A stretch of DNA of 64,000 nt from Raphanus sativus (GCF_000801105.2 NC_079518.1:19944800-20008799); one strand, 5' to 3'; numbered from the stretch's first letter, positions 44,983 to 57,790 are shown. Notes: a model not told the origin generated them from the sequence alone. Translations and numbers: made by a program.

Positions 44983-45255
44983 TCAGTTATGGTCGTCAGG
45001 ACTGGCGCTCCTACTCTGTCCTGGTGCTCGTCTGCTCCTATGAAGGCGTGAACTTCGCTCTGCATCTGCTGCTCCGTCGGATAGTTCATCTACCGCATCA
45101 TCAACATCCCTGTGTCTAGTAATGTCAGGAATGTCTTCAGTCATATCAGCAGGCTCTGAAGTCTGCGGAGCGCGGCAGCAGGAAGGAGGAGGTGGACATC
45201 TAATCTTTGCAAGTGCACCCCACACCGTCTGCATCATCGTCGAAAGCTTAACCAA
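44983..45255 (-). CDS. Small Pro/Arg/Asp-rich ORF downstream of the DUF1985 gene
   Basis: A 90-codon frame with MMQTVWGALAKIRCPPPPS, an acidic EDIPDITRHRD stretch and an Arg/Ser tail. It may be a displaced C-terminal part of the neighbouring gene. Not recognised as a family; the Trp-containing stretch loosely recalls the ORF at 6542-6781. Confidence 0.3.
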   Translation of the reverse strand: MVKLSTMMQTVWGALAKIRCPPPPSCCRAPQTSEPADMTEDIPDITRHRDVDDAVDELSDGAADAERSSRLHRSRRAPGQSRSASPDDHN

Positions 45256-47744
45256 TGTATCTGCAGTCCAGGCGAACCACTTTCCATCGTTGCAGTGTTG
45301 TTCGTTCCCGGAATATGTACATTAAAGCATCGATCTCCTACAAAAACAAAGACAAATCTGTAAAATAAAGATTTTATAGAAAAGGTAACTTGTAATAAAA
45401 ATCAGCAGTTGAATGCTTACATAGTTTTTAAGCCATGTGCTTACAGACATAACACGTCCGGCTAATTCTCCATCTAATATTGAAGGACCAATCTGTATAG
45501 CTCTGTAATCAAAATATAATACTATAGTTATCAAATACTAACAACATCATCGAAATGATATATACAAAGAAATTACTTACGTTCGTGTATTTTGCCATTC
45601 TGTCATCTTCTCAAATTTATCTGGATGCACAAACACCAACCAATTATCTGGGTCTTTGCTGCCTGCTACCCCTATCTTTTGGTCATCTAATCGTGGTGAT
45701 GATACCTTCAATGATGGTGGAAGTTCCAACCAATCCAATGAATCTTCGATTGTAGGCTTAGATGTATCCAAATCTTTAACAAATGTGTCTTGTGAAAGTT
45801 TCTTCATGCAATTTTTGAATAACTCGTTTGTATCCATATGAAGATCACTAGCTGATGATTGAGTCAAATTACCACTAGGTAACTTAACATTCAAATCATC
45901 AGTCTTTAACTCTTTTTTATTCATACCCTGTTGAGAAACATAAAAGTATATTAGAGAGTTGAATATTATAAACGTCAAGTTCCAAAAACAAATTACACAT
46001 ACTCACATCAAATTCAAAATAGAATACTCACATAAACATTTGAGTAGAATATTATAAAATGGTTACCTTTTTCTTGGATGGAGCTGTGTCTTTTTTGCTC
46101 ATGGTAGATATAGTGTCGATTTTTATCTTTTTAGGACCGCTTGGTTGATCACTCTTCCCCGCCAATTCAGTAATCAGTAAAGATGTCCTCATCTGTGTAA
46201 CTTCACTCTCAATCTTCACCAATCTGCCAGTTACATCTGTCTCAAACTGCTCTGTTCTACCCGAAGCTATCTTGAGCTGTGTAATATCAGTCTCAATTTT
46301 CGTCAATCTGTCAGTTACCACTTTCTGAAACTTGTCAACTATATCCGAGAACTGGTTACTGATTTTCTTCTCAAAAGTAGTAAAAGAAGCTTGTAGTAGA
46401 CCCTCCAAAAACTTTTTCATATCTGTATCAATGTTGACTTTCGATGAAGCAACTAGTTCACACAAGACCTTCTTCTTCCTTGACTCTGCTCCTCGATCCA
46501 CATACTTTCTTTTGTTTCTTCCTGAAATATCACTACTCTTAACAATCTCAGTATGACCTACTTGTTCTTCTCCTTCCTCTCCTTCTTCTCCTTCCTCTTC
46601 TTCGTTTCCTTCCTCTTCCTCTTCGTCAGCTTCCTCAAATTCGGAGCTTGTAGTTTTTTGTACTCTCCAAACATGATTACTCCAATCATGTTTTCTTTCA
46701 ATCATATCGAGGATGCGATCCACTCTTTCATCTTTCTTCTCATCTTTTCTTACAAAATCTGTTGCCAAAAAGACCTTTCCATCTCCTTGGAATTCTATGA
46801 GTGAATGCATAATTCCCTACAAAATAATCAAATCTTTAACAAAGTGAACAATGCAATGAAAACATTATTATTAAAAAATATATATTAGCATACATTCTCT
46901 GGAAATAAAGTCTCAACACCAATGATATCTTCATAAGAACATTTTGCACATCCTTTCCAATTACCACACAAAGGACCTGTGTAATTGTCGCTGACTTTTG
47001 TACCACAAATCTCTCCTAAAGCAGGAATAGCTTCCATTATCCAAATCTGGAAACCAACCAAAAATCCTTCCATCAGGTACCCCTCCTTATTCTCCAATTT
47101 AGCCTTTGTTTTATCAATCTGCTTCAACAGAAAATTGAACGAATACAAACCCCATGGGTAGTTCCGAAACTTGTCCAAATCCATTGCCAACTTCATGTAA
47201 AGAAGTGGGAAATTCACCTTCTCATCTCTCCCCATTACCACACCCATAACAACGCAAAGATAGACCAGCCTCACCCTATCAACCCAAGTCCAGGTACTGC
47301 TTTCTTCCAAATACTGGGTTTTTATGATCTGCAAGTTGATTTTCCCTCTTGTCTTTATCTGGTTGCTCCAAAAACCATCATCATCTTTCCATTTAACCAA
47401 CCTACTTTTCTTTTCTTCCATTACTTTGAGACCAGTTACAGCATGATATCTTGCAATCCGAAACGCATAGGTCTCTTAGCAAAGGTGAACCACTTCTCAT
47501 GTCTCTTGCTTGTTATCAACTCCTTACACAAGAAAGAGTGTACTAGCCTCGCCGAAAACTTCAGATTATTTTTCTCGATATTCATAATATGCGAGAAAAG
47601 GGGATCTTTCATCACTTCATCATATTCTGGTTCCATTTTTTTTCTCAGCAACTCGAGCAGTTTCAAACGGCAGCTGTTATTAATCTTTTTAACCTGAGGT
47701 TCCAAGCCTTCACCGTATTGACGACTCGGCAATTCCAACTCCAT
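45248..47744 (-). pseudogene. DUF1985/ULP1-type gene of a KI MULE, five exons, protease domain missing
   Basis: The N-terminus (MELELPSRQYGEG) and a DUF1985 region (WTWVDRVRLVYLCVVMGVVMG, NYPWGLYSFNFLLKQID) are followed by an acidic linker, a long helical region and the block GPSILDGELAGRVMS plus EIDALMYIFRERTTLQRW, which in Arabidopsis relatives precedes the ULP1 peptidase. Four introns with GT...AG are visible: 46817-46893, 45928-46066, 45503-45580 and 45338-45420. A one-base deletion near 47445 shifts the frame in exon 1. Exon 5 stops at 45248-45250 and no His/Asp/Cys protease core follows, so desumoylating activity is lost. It is convergent with the transposase, as in KI-type MULEs. Confidence 0.75.
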
Positions 47745-48214
47745 ACCTGAAAATTAAACATAATTAAAATATAATAGCTATCAATAACTAATATGAATCA
47801 CTAAAATAATAGATTGTGTGTGAAATCTTCGTTAATCATCATCCTAACAGACAATTTAACAAATTCAAAAATTGCCTCTTTTATAGATATATTTTCGAAT
47901 TCTAATACTGGTGATAGAATTTCATACCTTTGTAAATCGACTGAAATAGTGATAAATTCAGAAAGAGATCACAAAATCTTCTCGGCTAGGTTCAAGAATC
48001 GTCGAAATCAGAGTGAAATTGAATGAGTTAGGGTTTATAAACTTGGGAATATGATATTCTACCCCTTGTTCTCCAAGGAGCAGAGAAAAATAGGTTTGAT
48101 AGATTAGAAATCGAGTTTTAATAGTGTAGATTCGTGCTTGTTCGGTTTAAATCAAGTGGGAATCCAACCGGACTTAACCGACTAAAACCAAAAAATCATT
48201 TTTCGACTAACATG
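47745..48214 (-). promoter_or_regulatory. Probable 5' region of the DUF1985 gene
   Basis: AT-rich, no ORF; lies between the gene start and the GATCGATC cluster. No confident promoter element. Confidence 0.3.
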
Positions 48215-48400
48215 GACACGGGATCGATCGGTCTCCAATATATGACCGATCGATCTACTGTCGATCGAGCTATAGCAGATCGGCTAACCTGGGCTTCGCT
48301 CGATCAGAATATGGTCCGCAATTTTTTTTTGTTCTGGACATTTATCGGGATCGACTGATTCAGATCGATCGGGTGATTACGGGATCGATCGGTCCCGATG
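48215..48400. repeat. Cluster of GATCGATC words (right side of the MULE)
   Basis: Four GATCGATC words, mostly GATCGATCGG, and further degenerate copies in 186 bp. It is upstream of the DUF1985 gene and probably near the right end of the MULE. Confidence 0.6.
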
Positions 48401-49936
48401 CAAAAATGTCTTCGTCGTTTTTGTTTTTTTCTTGGATTTTAATATATTATTTTAATCATTTTCGTTTGAAAATATAATTTAATACTTAATATTTTTTTTT
48501 CATTATTATTTCGTAAATGAGTGTATAATGAGTGTCCATATAATTAGGTTGGTGGGTTAATTTTAATAAATTAATCAAAGTTGATTCGGGGTTTGTCTCT
48601 ATATCATACTTTACATCTAAAATGCATGCTTCAATGCATATAAACACGATTCTGAACATTTTTATGTTACATATTAATAATTTTCAATAGAGCAGCATGT
48701 GTGGTGATAACCTTACAATCGATTTCTGATCAGATCATATTTTGAGTTATGAAAGGCTGAAACAATGATATTGAAGAATGTATAGTTCAAAACTTCAAAT
48801 GTTTTAGCTTGACGGATGAAAAACGCAATATTGATTGTACCTAAAAATTTAAATGTTGAAACATGAGTGTTGATGGAACACGATGATCTAAGTTACATTT
48901 AAAAAATTTGGTACATTTACTTTTTTCTTTGAACAATGAAAATCAATGTATTCAAGCAATTGTTGATGGTTTTAATTATATGTACAGTTTCTATAGCATA
49001 CATAATAATGTGTTCTTTTATAAATCTTTCGTTAGTTACAGATTAAGGGGAAATAAATTTTTAAATAATTTGGTGTTGCACTAAAAAGAAAATCGAAAAT
49101 ACAGAATTAAATCAAAATCATCGATTAAAATATATTTCAGTGGCAAGGAATGGTAAATACTATTGAAAACTAAGGGTACCTCAAAAAAAGGCTTTGTGTT
49201 TCAATAGTATAGATTTAGTTTTGATGTCTAATTGACATTCATGTAAATTATCTAGACAATAGATGTTTTTATAAAAATGGTGTGAAGAGAGCTCTCATGA
49301 TGACACATAAGCAATGGCAATTGTGTTAATTACACATGTGGGTGAAGTTAATTGATAAAAAATGCTCCTCAAATAATAAAAAGAGGATTCATAAACTTAT
49401 CTCAAAAGTTCTATTATATTGCTACAGTAATTCTTTCCAGAAATTACTTATATTTATAGAAAAAGATCAAATCCCTCAAATTTACAGTACATATTCTCAC
49501 ACTTAGAAGTTTACATTGCCAAAAAAATAGAATGAAATACTAACTAAAGCCCGCAAACCAAGTCGACAAAAAGTGATGGTCGACGAGCTCAGGAAAAAGT
49601 GTCAAGCTTTGTTCGTAAGATACGCTGAATCTCCACTATGTTGGCTGAGGGAGGCCTCAAAGTTTAGGAATGCAGCATAAAGTTTTGTTCCTTCCAAATT
49701 AAATATAAGGAGGTTTGACACACAAACTTTAACATGAGAGTGAATTTTTATCTCTCGATGGCTCTTTCATCCATCTTATCCCATCATCAAGAAAAGGAGG
49801 TAGAACAAGATGGGTTTTATGATAGAAGAAAGACCTCACTGCTGAGCTAAATGGACAATCAAAAACAGGTGTTTTCTTGATTCCATTCATGTTGAGTACA
49901 AAATACACTCCAGAGCAATATTAACATCCTATCTGC
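48401..49936. other. AT-rich DNA; decayed LINE tail from about 49550
   Basis: No gene. The right MULE terminus should be near the left of this stretch but I cannot place it. The last few hundred bases probably belong to the adjacent LINE fragment. Confidence 0.4.
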
Positions 49937-50891
49937 TCATTCTATTCTTGGTTGGTAGGCTGTTACGAGCATTATCCAGAGCAGAAAAGCATATTTAGGA
50001 ACCATACTTGAGAACCAGACTTCCATAAGCCAGTCTACTACAAAGTCGATGTCATGAAGAATAGTCCACACTGCAGAGGAGGAAAAGGATTCTGAAGGAG
50101 GAGAGTTACCAATTTTCCAACAGTATCGATCATCCACCTCATATGCTATAGTATATTTGTGGCTAGGAAGATACTGTCTCCAAAGTTGAATAGCTGGACT
50201 GCGACTACGAGAAACATCACAGCACCATTTTCCTCGAACCAAAGCATCCCTGACAACTGTGTTGATTGGGACACCAGTTATAAGAAGACCTCTATCTAAA
50301 ATAAGATCAACCAAAGCTGCATAAGATGTCCAATCATCAAACCAGAAAATAGCTGTCATCCAAATAACCAACTTCACAAACCATAAATGGCCTCCACAGG
50401 GGCCTGAGCTCACATAGAGTTTTTAGATCCAGTTGCCGGAACTTGAGGCATCTAAGGTCCATAAGTTATTATCACCAATTAGTCGAATATGAGTCCAAAA
50501 GACCCAGAGAGAACTCGAGGCTGTAAACAGAATCCAAATCAGCATCAACCCCAAAAATTTATTTCTGTTGCGTATATTCCTTAAACCAAGACAACTAGAA
50601 ACTCTAGAAGAACAAACCGAGTCCCATGAAACCTTGGCCCCTCTTGCTCCATTTGGAGCGCCTTTCTTTAGGAAACTATTACACCTATGTTCAAGAGTCT
50701 GGCAGATATTAAGTAAGATGAAGATTGAAGCCCAAAAGGATATAGTTAGTAAATCACAAATTTGAGTTATTGAAGGTGACAAGCAAATAAGAGATACTTA
50801 ACTGTCCAAGAAGAGAGCTTTGAAGAAATCTTATCAATAGGAGGTTGGTAGTCTGGTCTTCTCATCTTTTTGTAGCGAACGGAACTCTATG
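49937..50891 (-). pseudogene. LINE ORF2 fragment (region after the RT core)
   Basis: The minus strand encodes PDYQPPIDKISSKLSSWTVKYL near 50850-50780, then CNSFLKKGAPNGARGAKVSWDS and a zf-RVT-like region (FWFDDWTSYAALVDLI, VWFSSMVPKYAFLLWIM), in two frames with a break near 50420. This is a different LINE subfamily from 33120-39506. Its upstream side is cut at the left end of the CACTA element (50892). Confidence 0.7.
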
Positions 50892-50929
50892 ATACACTAC
50901 AAGAGAACGTGGTGATAACGACCACCTTT

Positions 50930-51320
50930 TACGACCAAAAAGTGGTGGTCGTAAATTTACGACCAGGTTACTTCTAACTTACAACTAAACAAGGTTTGGT
51001 CGTAAGTTAGACGTAATATTACTTCTAATATATTTAGCCGTAAAGTAGAGGTAATATTACATCTCATGTACGACTAGATTACGACTACGCTAAATTTGGT
51101 CGTACCGTGGTCGTGAAATTGCTTCTTAATATATTAGTTGTAATGTAGTCGTACGTTTTACATCTATCTTACGACTACATTATCATTTGGTTGTACATTA
51201 GAAGTTAACGTTACGACCAAATTACATCGAATAGTGTCTTTCTGATTTACGACCTACTTACGAGTAATTTAGTTGTATATTAGTAGTTAAATTATGATCA
51301 AACATAAATTCGTTGTAACT
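50930..51320. repeat. Left subterminal repeats of CACTA 1 (TTACGACCA type)
   Basis: More than ten copies of TTACGACC/GGTCGTAA or one-mismatch forms in both orientations. In En/Spm such motifs are bound by TnpA. Confidence 0.7.
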
Positions 51321-51378
51321 TAGTTGCCGAGCAAATTGAAATTTCCCTATAAATATGATCTTCTCCCTCATTCTTAAG

Positions 51379-54300
51379 ATGCACAAAAAACGAACAAGAG
51401 AAAAAAAAACGAAAAAAGAAAGAAAATTGTGTAGAAATATTTATGAGCTTCGGAGTTGGATGTATGCGCATAAAGATTCAAGGGGAAGAGTAACAGATGA
51501 ATTTCTCAACGGAGCAGAGATATTTATGCACCAGGCCGGACGTCTCTCACACAGGAAACGGGTAAAATGTTTTGTCCTTGTCGTAAATGCAACAATACCA
51601 AGTTTGCTGCTACTTAAACGGTGTGGAAACATATAATAAATAGAGGATTTACTCCACATTACTATATCTGGTTTAATCACGCAGAGGGTGATAATAGGAA
51701 TGAAACTGCTAGTAGTAATCAGGTTGAAAATGTTCGTAACAGAGATGAACCACATTTGCCTTCTGATATAACCTTCAAGAGGATCATATGGTAGATCATG
51801 ATATGATGCATGGTATGGTTACATATGCATTTCGTGAAACAACATCAGTAATAGAGGTGGTAGAAAATGTTAGAGGGCCTAACTTGGATGCAAAAATATT
51901 TTATGAAATGCTAGCAGTAGCTAATGAGCCAATTTATGAAGGTTGTAGAGAAGATCTTTCTAAATGATCATTGGCTGCTAGGATGATGAATATCAAAAAT
52001 GATCATAACTTACCTGAAGTTTCTATGGATGCATGGGCTGAGTTGTTTAAAGAGTATTTGCCTGAAGATAATTTATGTGCTGAATCTTATTATGAGATTC
52101 AGAAACGGGTTCATAGTCTTGGCTTACCTTCGGAGATGATTGATGTGTGTATAGACAATTGTATGATATACTGAGAGAAAATGCAGAATTGTTAGAGTGT
52201 AAATTTTGCAACAAGCCACGATATAAACAACAAGGACGTGGACGGAATAGGGTGCCGTACCAGCGGATATGGTACCTACCTATTAAGGATAGACTGAAGA
52301 TATTATATCAATATGAAAAAACGGCAGCAGCGATGAGATGGCATGCGGAACATACTCAGAAGGAAGGCGAGATCAATCATCCCTCTGATGCAAAAGCGTG
52401 GAAACACTTGTATTCGGTGCACCCTGATTTTGCAAGCAACCCCCGCAACGTTTATCTTGGGCTCTGCACATATGGATTTACCATTTGGAATGTTTGGAGG
52501 ACAATACTCGCTTTGGCCAGTCTTCTTGACGCCATACAACCTTCCACCAGACATGTGTATGAAAAAAGAATTGTTTTCATGAGTATATTGATACCTGGAC
52601 CAAAGCATCCTCCTAAGAGGTCCCTTGATATTTTTCTACAGCCTTTGATAGAAGAATTGTGGTCGACAGGCGTGCAGGCATATGATTGTTCAACGAGAAC
52701 AAACTTTACAATGCAAGCAGTTCTTTTGTTGACTATTAGTGACTTTCCTGCATATGGGATGTTGTCGGGTTGGACGAGGCATGGGAGGCTATCTTGTCCA
52801 TATTGTATGGGAAGCACATACGCATTTCAGTTAAAGAATGGTAAGAAGACGTCTTGGTTTGATTGTCATCGAAGATTTCCTCCCAATAACCATCAGTACC
52901 GAAGGAACAAGAAATTGTTTCGGTCAAAAAGAGTTGTACGGGACACCGCTCCACCATATTTATCTGGAGAGGAAATCGAGAAGGATATCGATTACTATGG
53001 TGGATTAAGCACAATCAACAAAGGCGGTAATTGGCATACTCCTCCAAATATGTCTGATGGTTACGGGACTCAGCCTAATTGGCACAAGAATAGTATATTT
53101 TTGGAACTTCCATATTGGAAAGATCTACTTATGTGCCACAATCTTGACGTGATGCATATAGAGAAGAAATTTTTTGTCAACATCATCAATACATTGTTGA
53201 ACGTCCCCAGGAAGACAAAAGATAACAAGAACTCAAGGATGGATTTGCCTGCATTATGTTCTCGGATTGAGCTGTATATTAGAAACGATCGAAAATTATG
53301 GTTACCATTTTCAGATTGTCAGCAGAAGCAAAAACGGCATTGTTCAAATAGTTGGCATCAGATGTGAAGTTTTCTGATGGATATGTTTCAAATCTATTAA
53401 GATGTGTTGAGCATGGACAAAAATTTCCAGGGATGAAGAGTCATGACTGTCATGTGTTTATACAACGACTTCTACCATTTACATTTGCGGAGTTTCTTCC
53501 AAAAAAATGTCCACAAAGCAGTTGCAGGTAACACATTTAGTCATTGTTAACTTTTTGTTGAGAAAAAATTAAAAAATAAAGTATCTTAATTATGTTGACT
53601 TAATTTGTACAGTACTTGTAGGCATCAGAGCTTTTTTCAGAGATCTCATCGCACACACCTTAACTGTAGATGTCATCAGACAACTTGACGAGAATATTCC
53701 GATCTTGATGTGCAATTTGGAGAAAAATTTTCCTTCGTCGTTTTTTGACGTCATGGAACATCTTGCTGTCCACCTTCCGTATGAAGCATTGCTTCGTGGA
53801 CATGTTCATAATGGATGAATGTATCCTTATGAACGATGCATGAAAATTTTGAAAGGGAAAGCAAAATATCTGGCAAGGATGGAAGGTTCAATAGTTGTTT
53901 GGAGTCTAACTCAAGAAACATATCACTTTACGTCTTACTACTTTGGGTCACAAGTCCGGACACGTAAAAGGACTACGAGCAGATATGATGATGGGGGTGT
54001 TGTGCCAACCTATGTTGTTGAAGATGTTCCGGACATATTACGTCAAATTGAACGTCTAGGTGGGAAACTGAAAGAAGTTTGGTGGTCGAGTACAGAAGAC
54101 ACTCACAGTGCCCACACATATATACTCTTTAACTGCGAGGAGCTTGAGTCATTTGAAAGGTAATTAAAATAATTTTTGCTTCCAAAATTTTAACCTAATT
54201 TATATAGTGCCTTAATGATCATATTGTTTTAAAAACAAAATTTTTAACCTAAGTTACACCTCGGGGCCGAGTATTGACTAATGAACAACCGCCTTTACAA

Positions 54301-54408
54301 GAAAAAGTCGTAAATGAAGTTGAAGTACCTGATCCGCATAACCAGGGATATTATGAAGATGAATTTGAAGAAAATGATGAAGTAGATGATGTTTCTGATG
54401 AAGAGTGA
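51379..54408 (+). pseudogene. CACTA 1 tnpD-like transposase
   Basis: It begins with a transposase-associated N-terminal domain (RSWMYAHKDSRGRVTDEFLNG), continues with the Transposase_21-type core (52147-53340: HPSDAKAWKHLYSVHPDFAS, FGMFGGQY-like region in another frame, LPYWKDLLMCHNLDVMHIEK) and DUF4218 (GMKSHDCHVFIQRLLPF, GWMYPYERCMKILK with the Trp now a stop). An acidic tail ends at TGA 54406-54408. Lesions: TGA at 51965-51967 (Trp expected), one-base loss near 52172, a frameshift near 53325, TAG at 53349-53351 (Trp expected) and TGA at 53816-53818 (Trp expected). The DUF4216 domain seen in the second element is missing. The gene has introns, so exact exons are uncertain. Confidence 0.8.
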
Positions 54409-54584
54409 GCGAGTTTGATTATTTTACTTTGTTTCTCTGTTTTATTCTATTGTTAAACTCATTGTATTGCATAACATTGTTTCTGTTTTATTCTATTGTT
54501 AAACTCATTAATGTATTGCATAACATTGTTTCTTTTTTATTCTATTGTTAAACTCATTTTTATTACTAGGCTATACAGTCCCTA

Positions 54585-55445
54585 TTTGGTCGTAAAGGTA
54601 CGACTAGCTTACAACTAAATAAGGGAGTAGTCCTTAATTGGTCGTAAATTTACATCTACTTTACGACCAAGGTGACGACAAATCTGATTCAGGGTTTGGG
54701 GTTTGGGGTTTAGGTTTAGGGTTTAGGGTATGTAGTCCATACTTGGTAGTAAGGGTACGACTCCATTAAGACTAAATAGGGAAATATTCCCTAATTGGTC
54801 GTAATGGTACGACTAGGTTACGACTAAATAGGGAAATAGTCCCTAATTGGTCGTACTATTACATCCAATTTACGACCACGTTGGTCCCTAAGTAGTGGTA
54901 ATACATTTCGAAAATTCCTATAAATACTCACCACTTTGCTTAACAAATCAAATAAATTTCTTATAAATCTTTTGAGATGGATTTTAAATGTATCTCCCGT
55001 AATGATTTGTCTGTCTGCGGATTCCTCCGAAGAAAATTAAAATACAGTTTCTCCGGTCGAGTCCTCAGAGTATGATAAATAATTCGGGAGATATATTTGT
55101 ATCAATCTAGTGTTTTCTATAAATTTTACAAATTGTTTAGAAAGATTTCTCAGAGGGTTGTGGATTCCTCACAAGAAACTTGAAGAAATTAAGTTTTTTC
55201 GGATGAATCCAAAACCTCTTAGAAATCTTTTTCACAATTTTTCATTTTTAAAGATTAGTCCCTAGTTGGTCGTAAATTAACTTTTAAGTTACGACTATTC
55301 GTCCCTATTTGGTCGTACATTTTTAAAAATATGAGTCCTTCATTGGTCATAAACTATTTTTGGTCCCACATTGGTTGTAAATGTACGAACAATGTACGAC
55401 CAATAGTCCCTAATTGGTCGTACCTTTACAACCAATGTACGCTCA
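54585..55445. promoter_or_regulatory. Internal copies of the subterminal repeats between tnpD and tnpA (CACTA 1)
   Basis: TTACGACC/GGTCGTAA words recur at 54590-54895 and 55255-55445, with a GGGTTTAGGGTTTAGGG telomere-like block at about 54697-54730. This is the expected promoter region of the downstream tnpA-like gene. Confidence 0.6.
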
Positions 55446-55682
55446 CTCTCTTCTCTCTAACAACGACCCTCCTTCTCTCTCTAGGTAATATTTTTTTTAG
55501 TTTTTAGGTGGTTTAGTTAGGTGATTAGATTAGGTTTGTAATTTAGCTTAGGATGCAAATAGATTAGAATGGTGTTAGATAATTATGGAATTAAAATAGG
55601 TTTAGAATATTTATATATGATAAATTTCAAATTTTATTATAACCATCCATGTTTTTAATTTTTTCAGATTGACGATATTGCT

Positions 55683-57294
55683 ATGGCTGGCGGTAGGAAG
55701 AGTAGGCTTAGAAAACCTTTCGGCTAGAAATGCATACCGGAAGTACTTTTCTCGGTCAGACGGATCCATCGGCTTCTACCTCCGGGACATCATCCAGCCG
55801 AGACAATGTCCCCGAGAGTCAAATTCCTTCTGCTGCTCCGTATGTGCCTCCACAGATATATGATCCTGCTGCTTACTATCCTCAGCAGGCTGCTCATATG
55901 ATGACCCTGCTGCATACTATCCCCAGCAGCAGGCTCAGTATGATGAGCCTCCACAGCAGCCTCGCTATGATGAGCCTCCACAGCAGGCGGCTCCTGCAGC
56001 TGCTCCGGCTCCTACACCTGCTCCGGCTCCTGCAGCTCAAGTTCATCCAGATTGATGGTGCCACCGCGTGCACCATATGCAAGACTTACAGTGGAAGACA
56101 TTCTCCAGATGCCGGGACGAGAAGGTCTACACATAATCAATCCAGATCGACCACCCAACACTTATTGGTAATTTTTAAAATATTAAAGTTTATATTTTAT
56201 TGATATATATTAATGGTCTAATTAACATGTATGTATTCTTCCAATTTTTTTAGGTTTTGACGACACTGTTCTGGGACATAGCGTTGGGGGATATCATCAG
56301 GGCAAATTTCCGGGATCCGCATCCGAACTGGATTCTTACACCGACCACGTTCGAAGGACTTGGTTCAAGTGCTTCGCGGTTAGTTTTTAATATAATTGTA
56401 TTTATTTATGATTTTCAAAACTAATAATTAATTAATTAATTTTATTTATTTATGATTCTTTTGTTAGCAAAAATGGAATTGGTCCATTGGTGTTAACGAA
56501 AAGGTGAAGGAGGCGTTCAACCAAAAGGCTCAGGCTCTCCTAAAGAACATTGTTGGCGATTGGAAGGACAAGTGGAAAGTTATTGGGGATGACGTAAAAG
56601 AAACCTACCTCAGCAATGACGTTTGGACTGGCTTGAAGGTTTATTGGATTTTTCCTAAGTCAGTCCAAAGGTCTCTTACTTGTTCTACTGTCCGGTTGAC
56701 CCGTGATGCTGATGGTAATATGCCAATCACTCATACTTCCAGACAGACTCCACACACCGGGAGAGAACTACAAATTGTAAGTTTTTTCGATCTTTAATTT
56801 CTTGTTTTATATATTAAATTATATATATATATAAATATATATAATATATAATTAAGTATTTATTGAATATGTGAGTTTAATTATTTTATTTTAGTTTTTA
56901 ATTAATTACATATATGTACTGATTAATATATCCGTTCATTAATTGTAGTTTGCCCTGAAGAAAAGGGGACATATAGTCGGGATCGGGACAGTGAACGATG
57001 TTCCGAGGGCGAAAGTTGAACACGCTGTAAGAATGGAAGAAGATTCCTCTCTCCGAAGGCATTTGACCGCTGCCAGCCGATTCATAGCCGACCACTACGA
57101 CAAGTTTAAGGCCATGGCAAACAGATCGATCTCATGCTAGAGACGAACCCCAACCCCCCGAATCTTGCTCTGCGTGGCAGAATATTCGTCCCAGCTTTGT
57201 CCCCGACCCCACTCCAGAAGAGCAGGCGGATTTAGAGTGAATCGCGGAACAGCACAGTTCCGATTACTTTGACGACATAAACCTTAATCTTTAG
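55683..57294 (+). pseudogene. CACTA 1 tnpA-like gene (Transposase_24 type)
   Basis: ATG 55683 (MAGGRKSRLRK), then a Pro/Tyr/Gln-rich repeat region (YYPQQ, YDEPPQQ), then RAPYARLTVEDIL, KWNWSIGVNEKVKEAF and GRELQ blocks shared with the gene at 59068-60781. Introns are evident near 56170-56252, 56382-56467 and 56776-56948. Breaks: a stop 14 codons in, frame changes in the repeat region, and TGA at 57238-57240 (Trp expected). Ends at TAG 57292-57294. TnpA-like proteins bind the subterminal repeats. Confidence 0.7.
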
Positions 57295-57440
57295 TTTTTT
57301 ATAATTAATTTGTATTTTGATATTTTGGTATTATGAATGTTATTATGTTATGGATGATTAAATAGTTTCTTTTAAATTTATCTAAATTTAAAAAATAAAA
57401 TTAAACTATTTAAATATTTGATAATAAAAATAAAAATTCG

Positions 57441-57443
<3 letters not shown>

Positions 57444-57474
<31 letters not shown>
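57444..57474. repeat. (TA)n microsatellite
   Basis: About 15 TA units just inside the right subterminal region. Confidence 0.9.
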
Positions 57475-57475
<1 letters not shown>

Positions 57476-57790
57476 GACTAATTAACATCTACAGTCGATG
57501 TAAGATGGTCGTTAATTACATCTAAATTACCTCTGCCATTGATGTAATTTGGTCGTAATGGTATGACCAATGTAAGACTAACAGTTTCTGTCGACTTTAC
57601 GACTAATTGGCGTACGACCAAGTTACGACCGATAGTGTTAGTCATAAGTTTACGACCAATGTACGTCTAATATTATTAGAATTTGCCTCGAATAGTGCAT
57701 TACGACCAGCGCTTAACGACCAATTGATTTTCGAAGTTAATTGGTCGTAATACCCCATTACGACCAATTAACTTCCAAAAGTGTAGTCGT
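57475..57790. repeat. Right subterminal repeats of CACTA 1
   Basis: At least ten TTACGACC/GGTCGTAA words in both orientations, mirroring 50930-51320. Confidence 0.7.
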
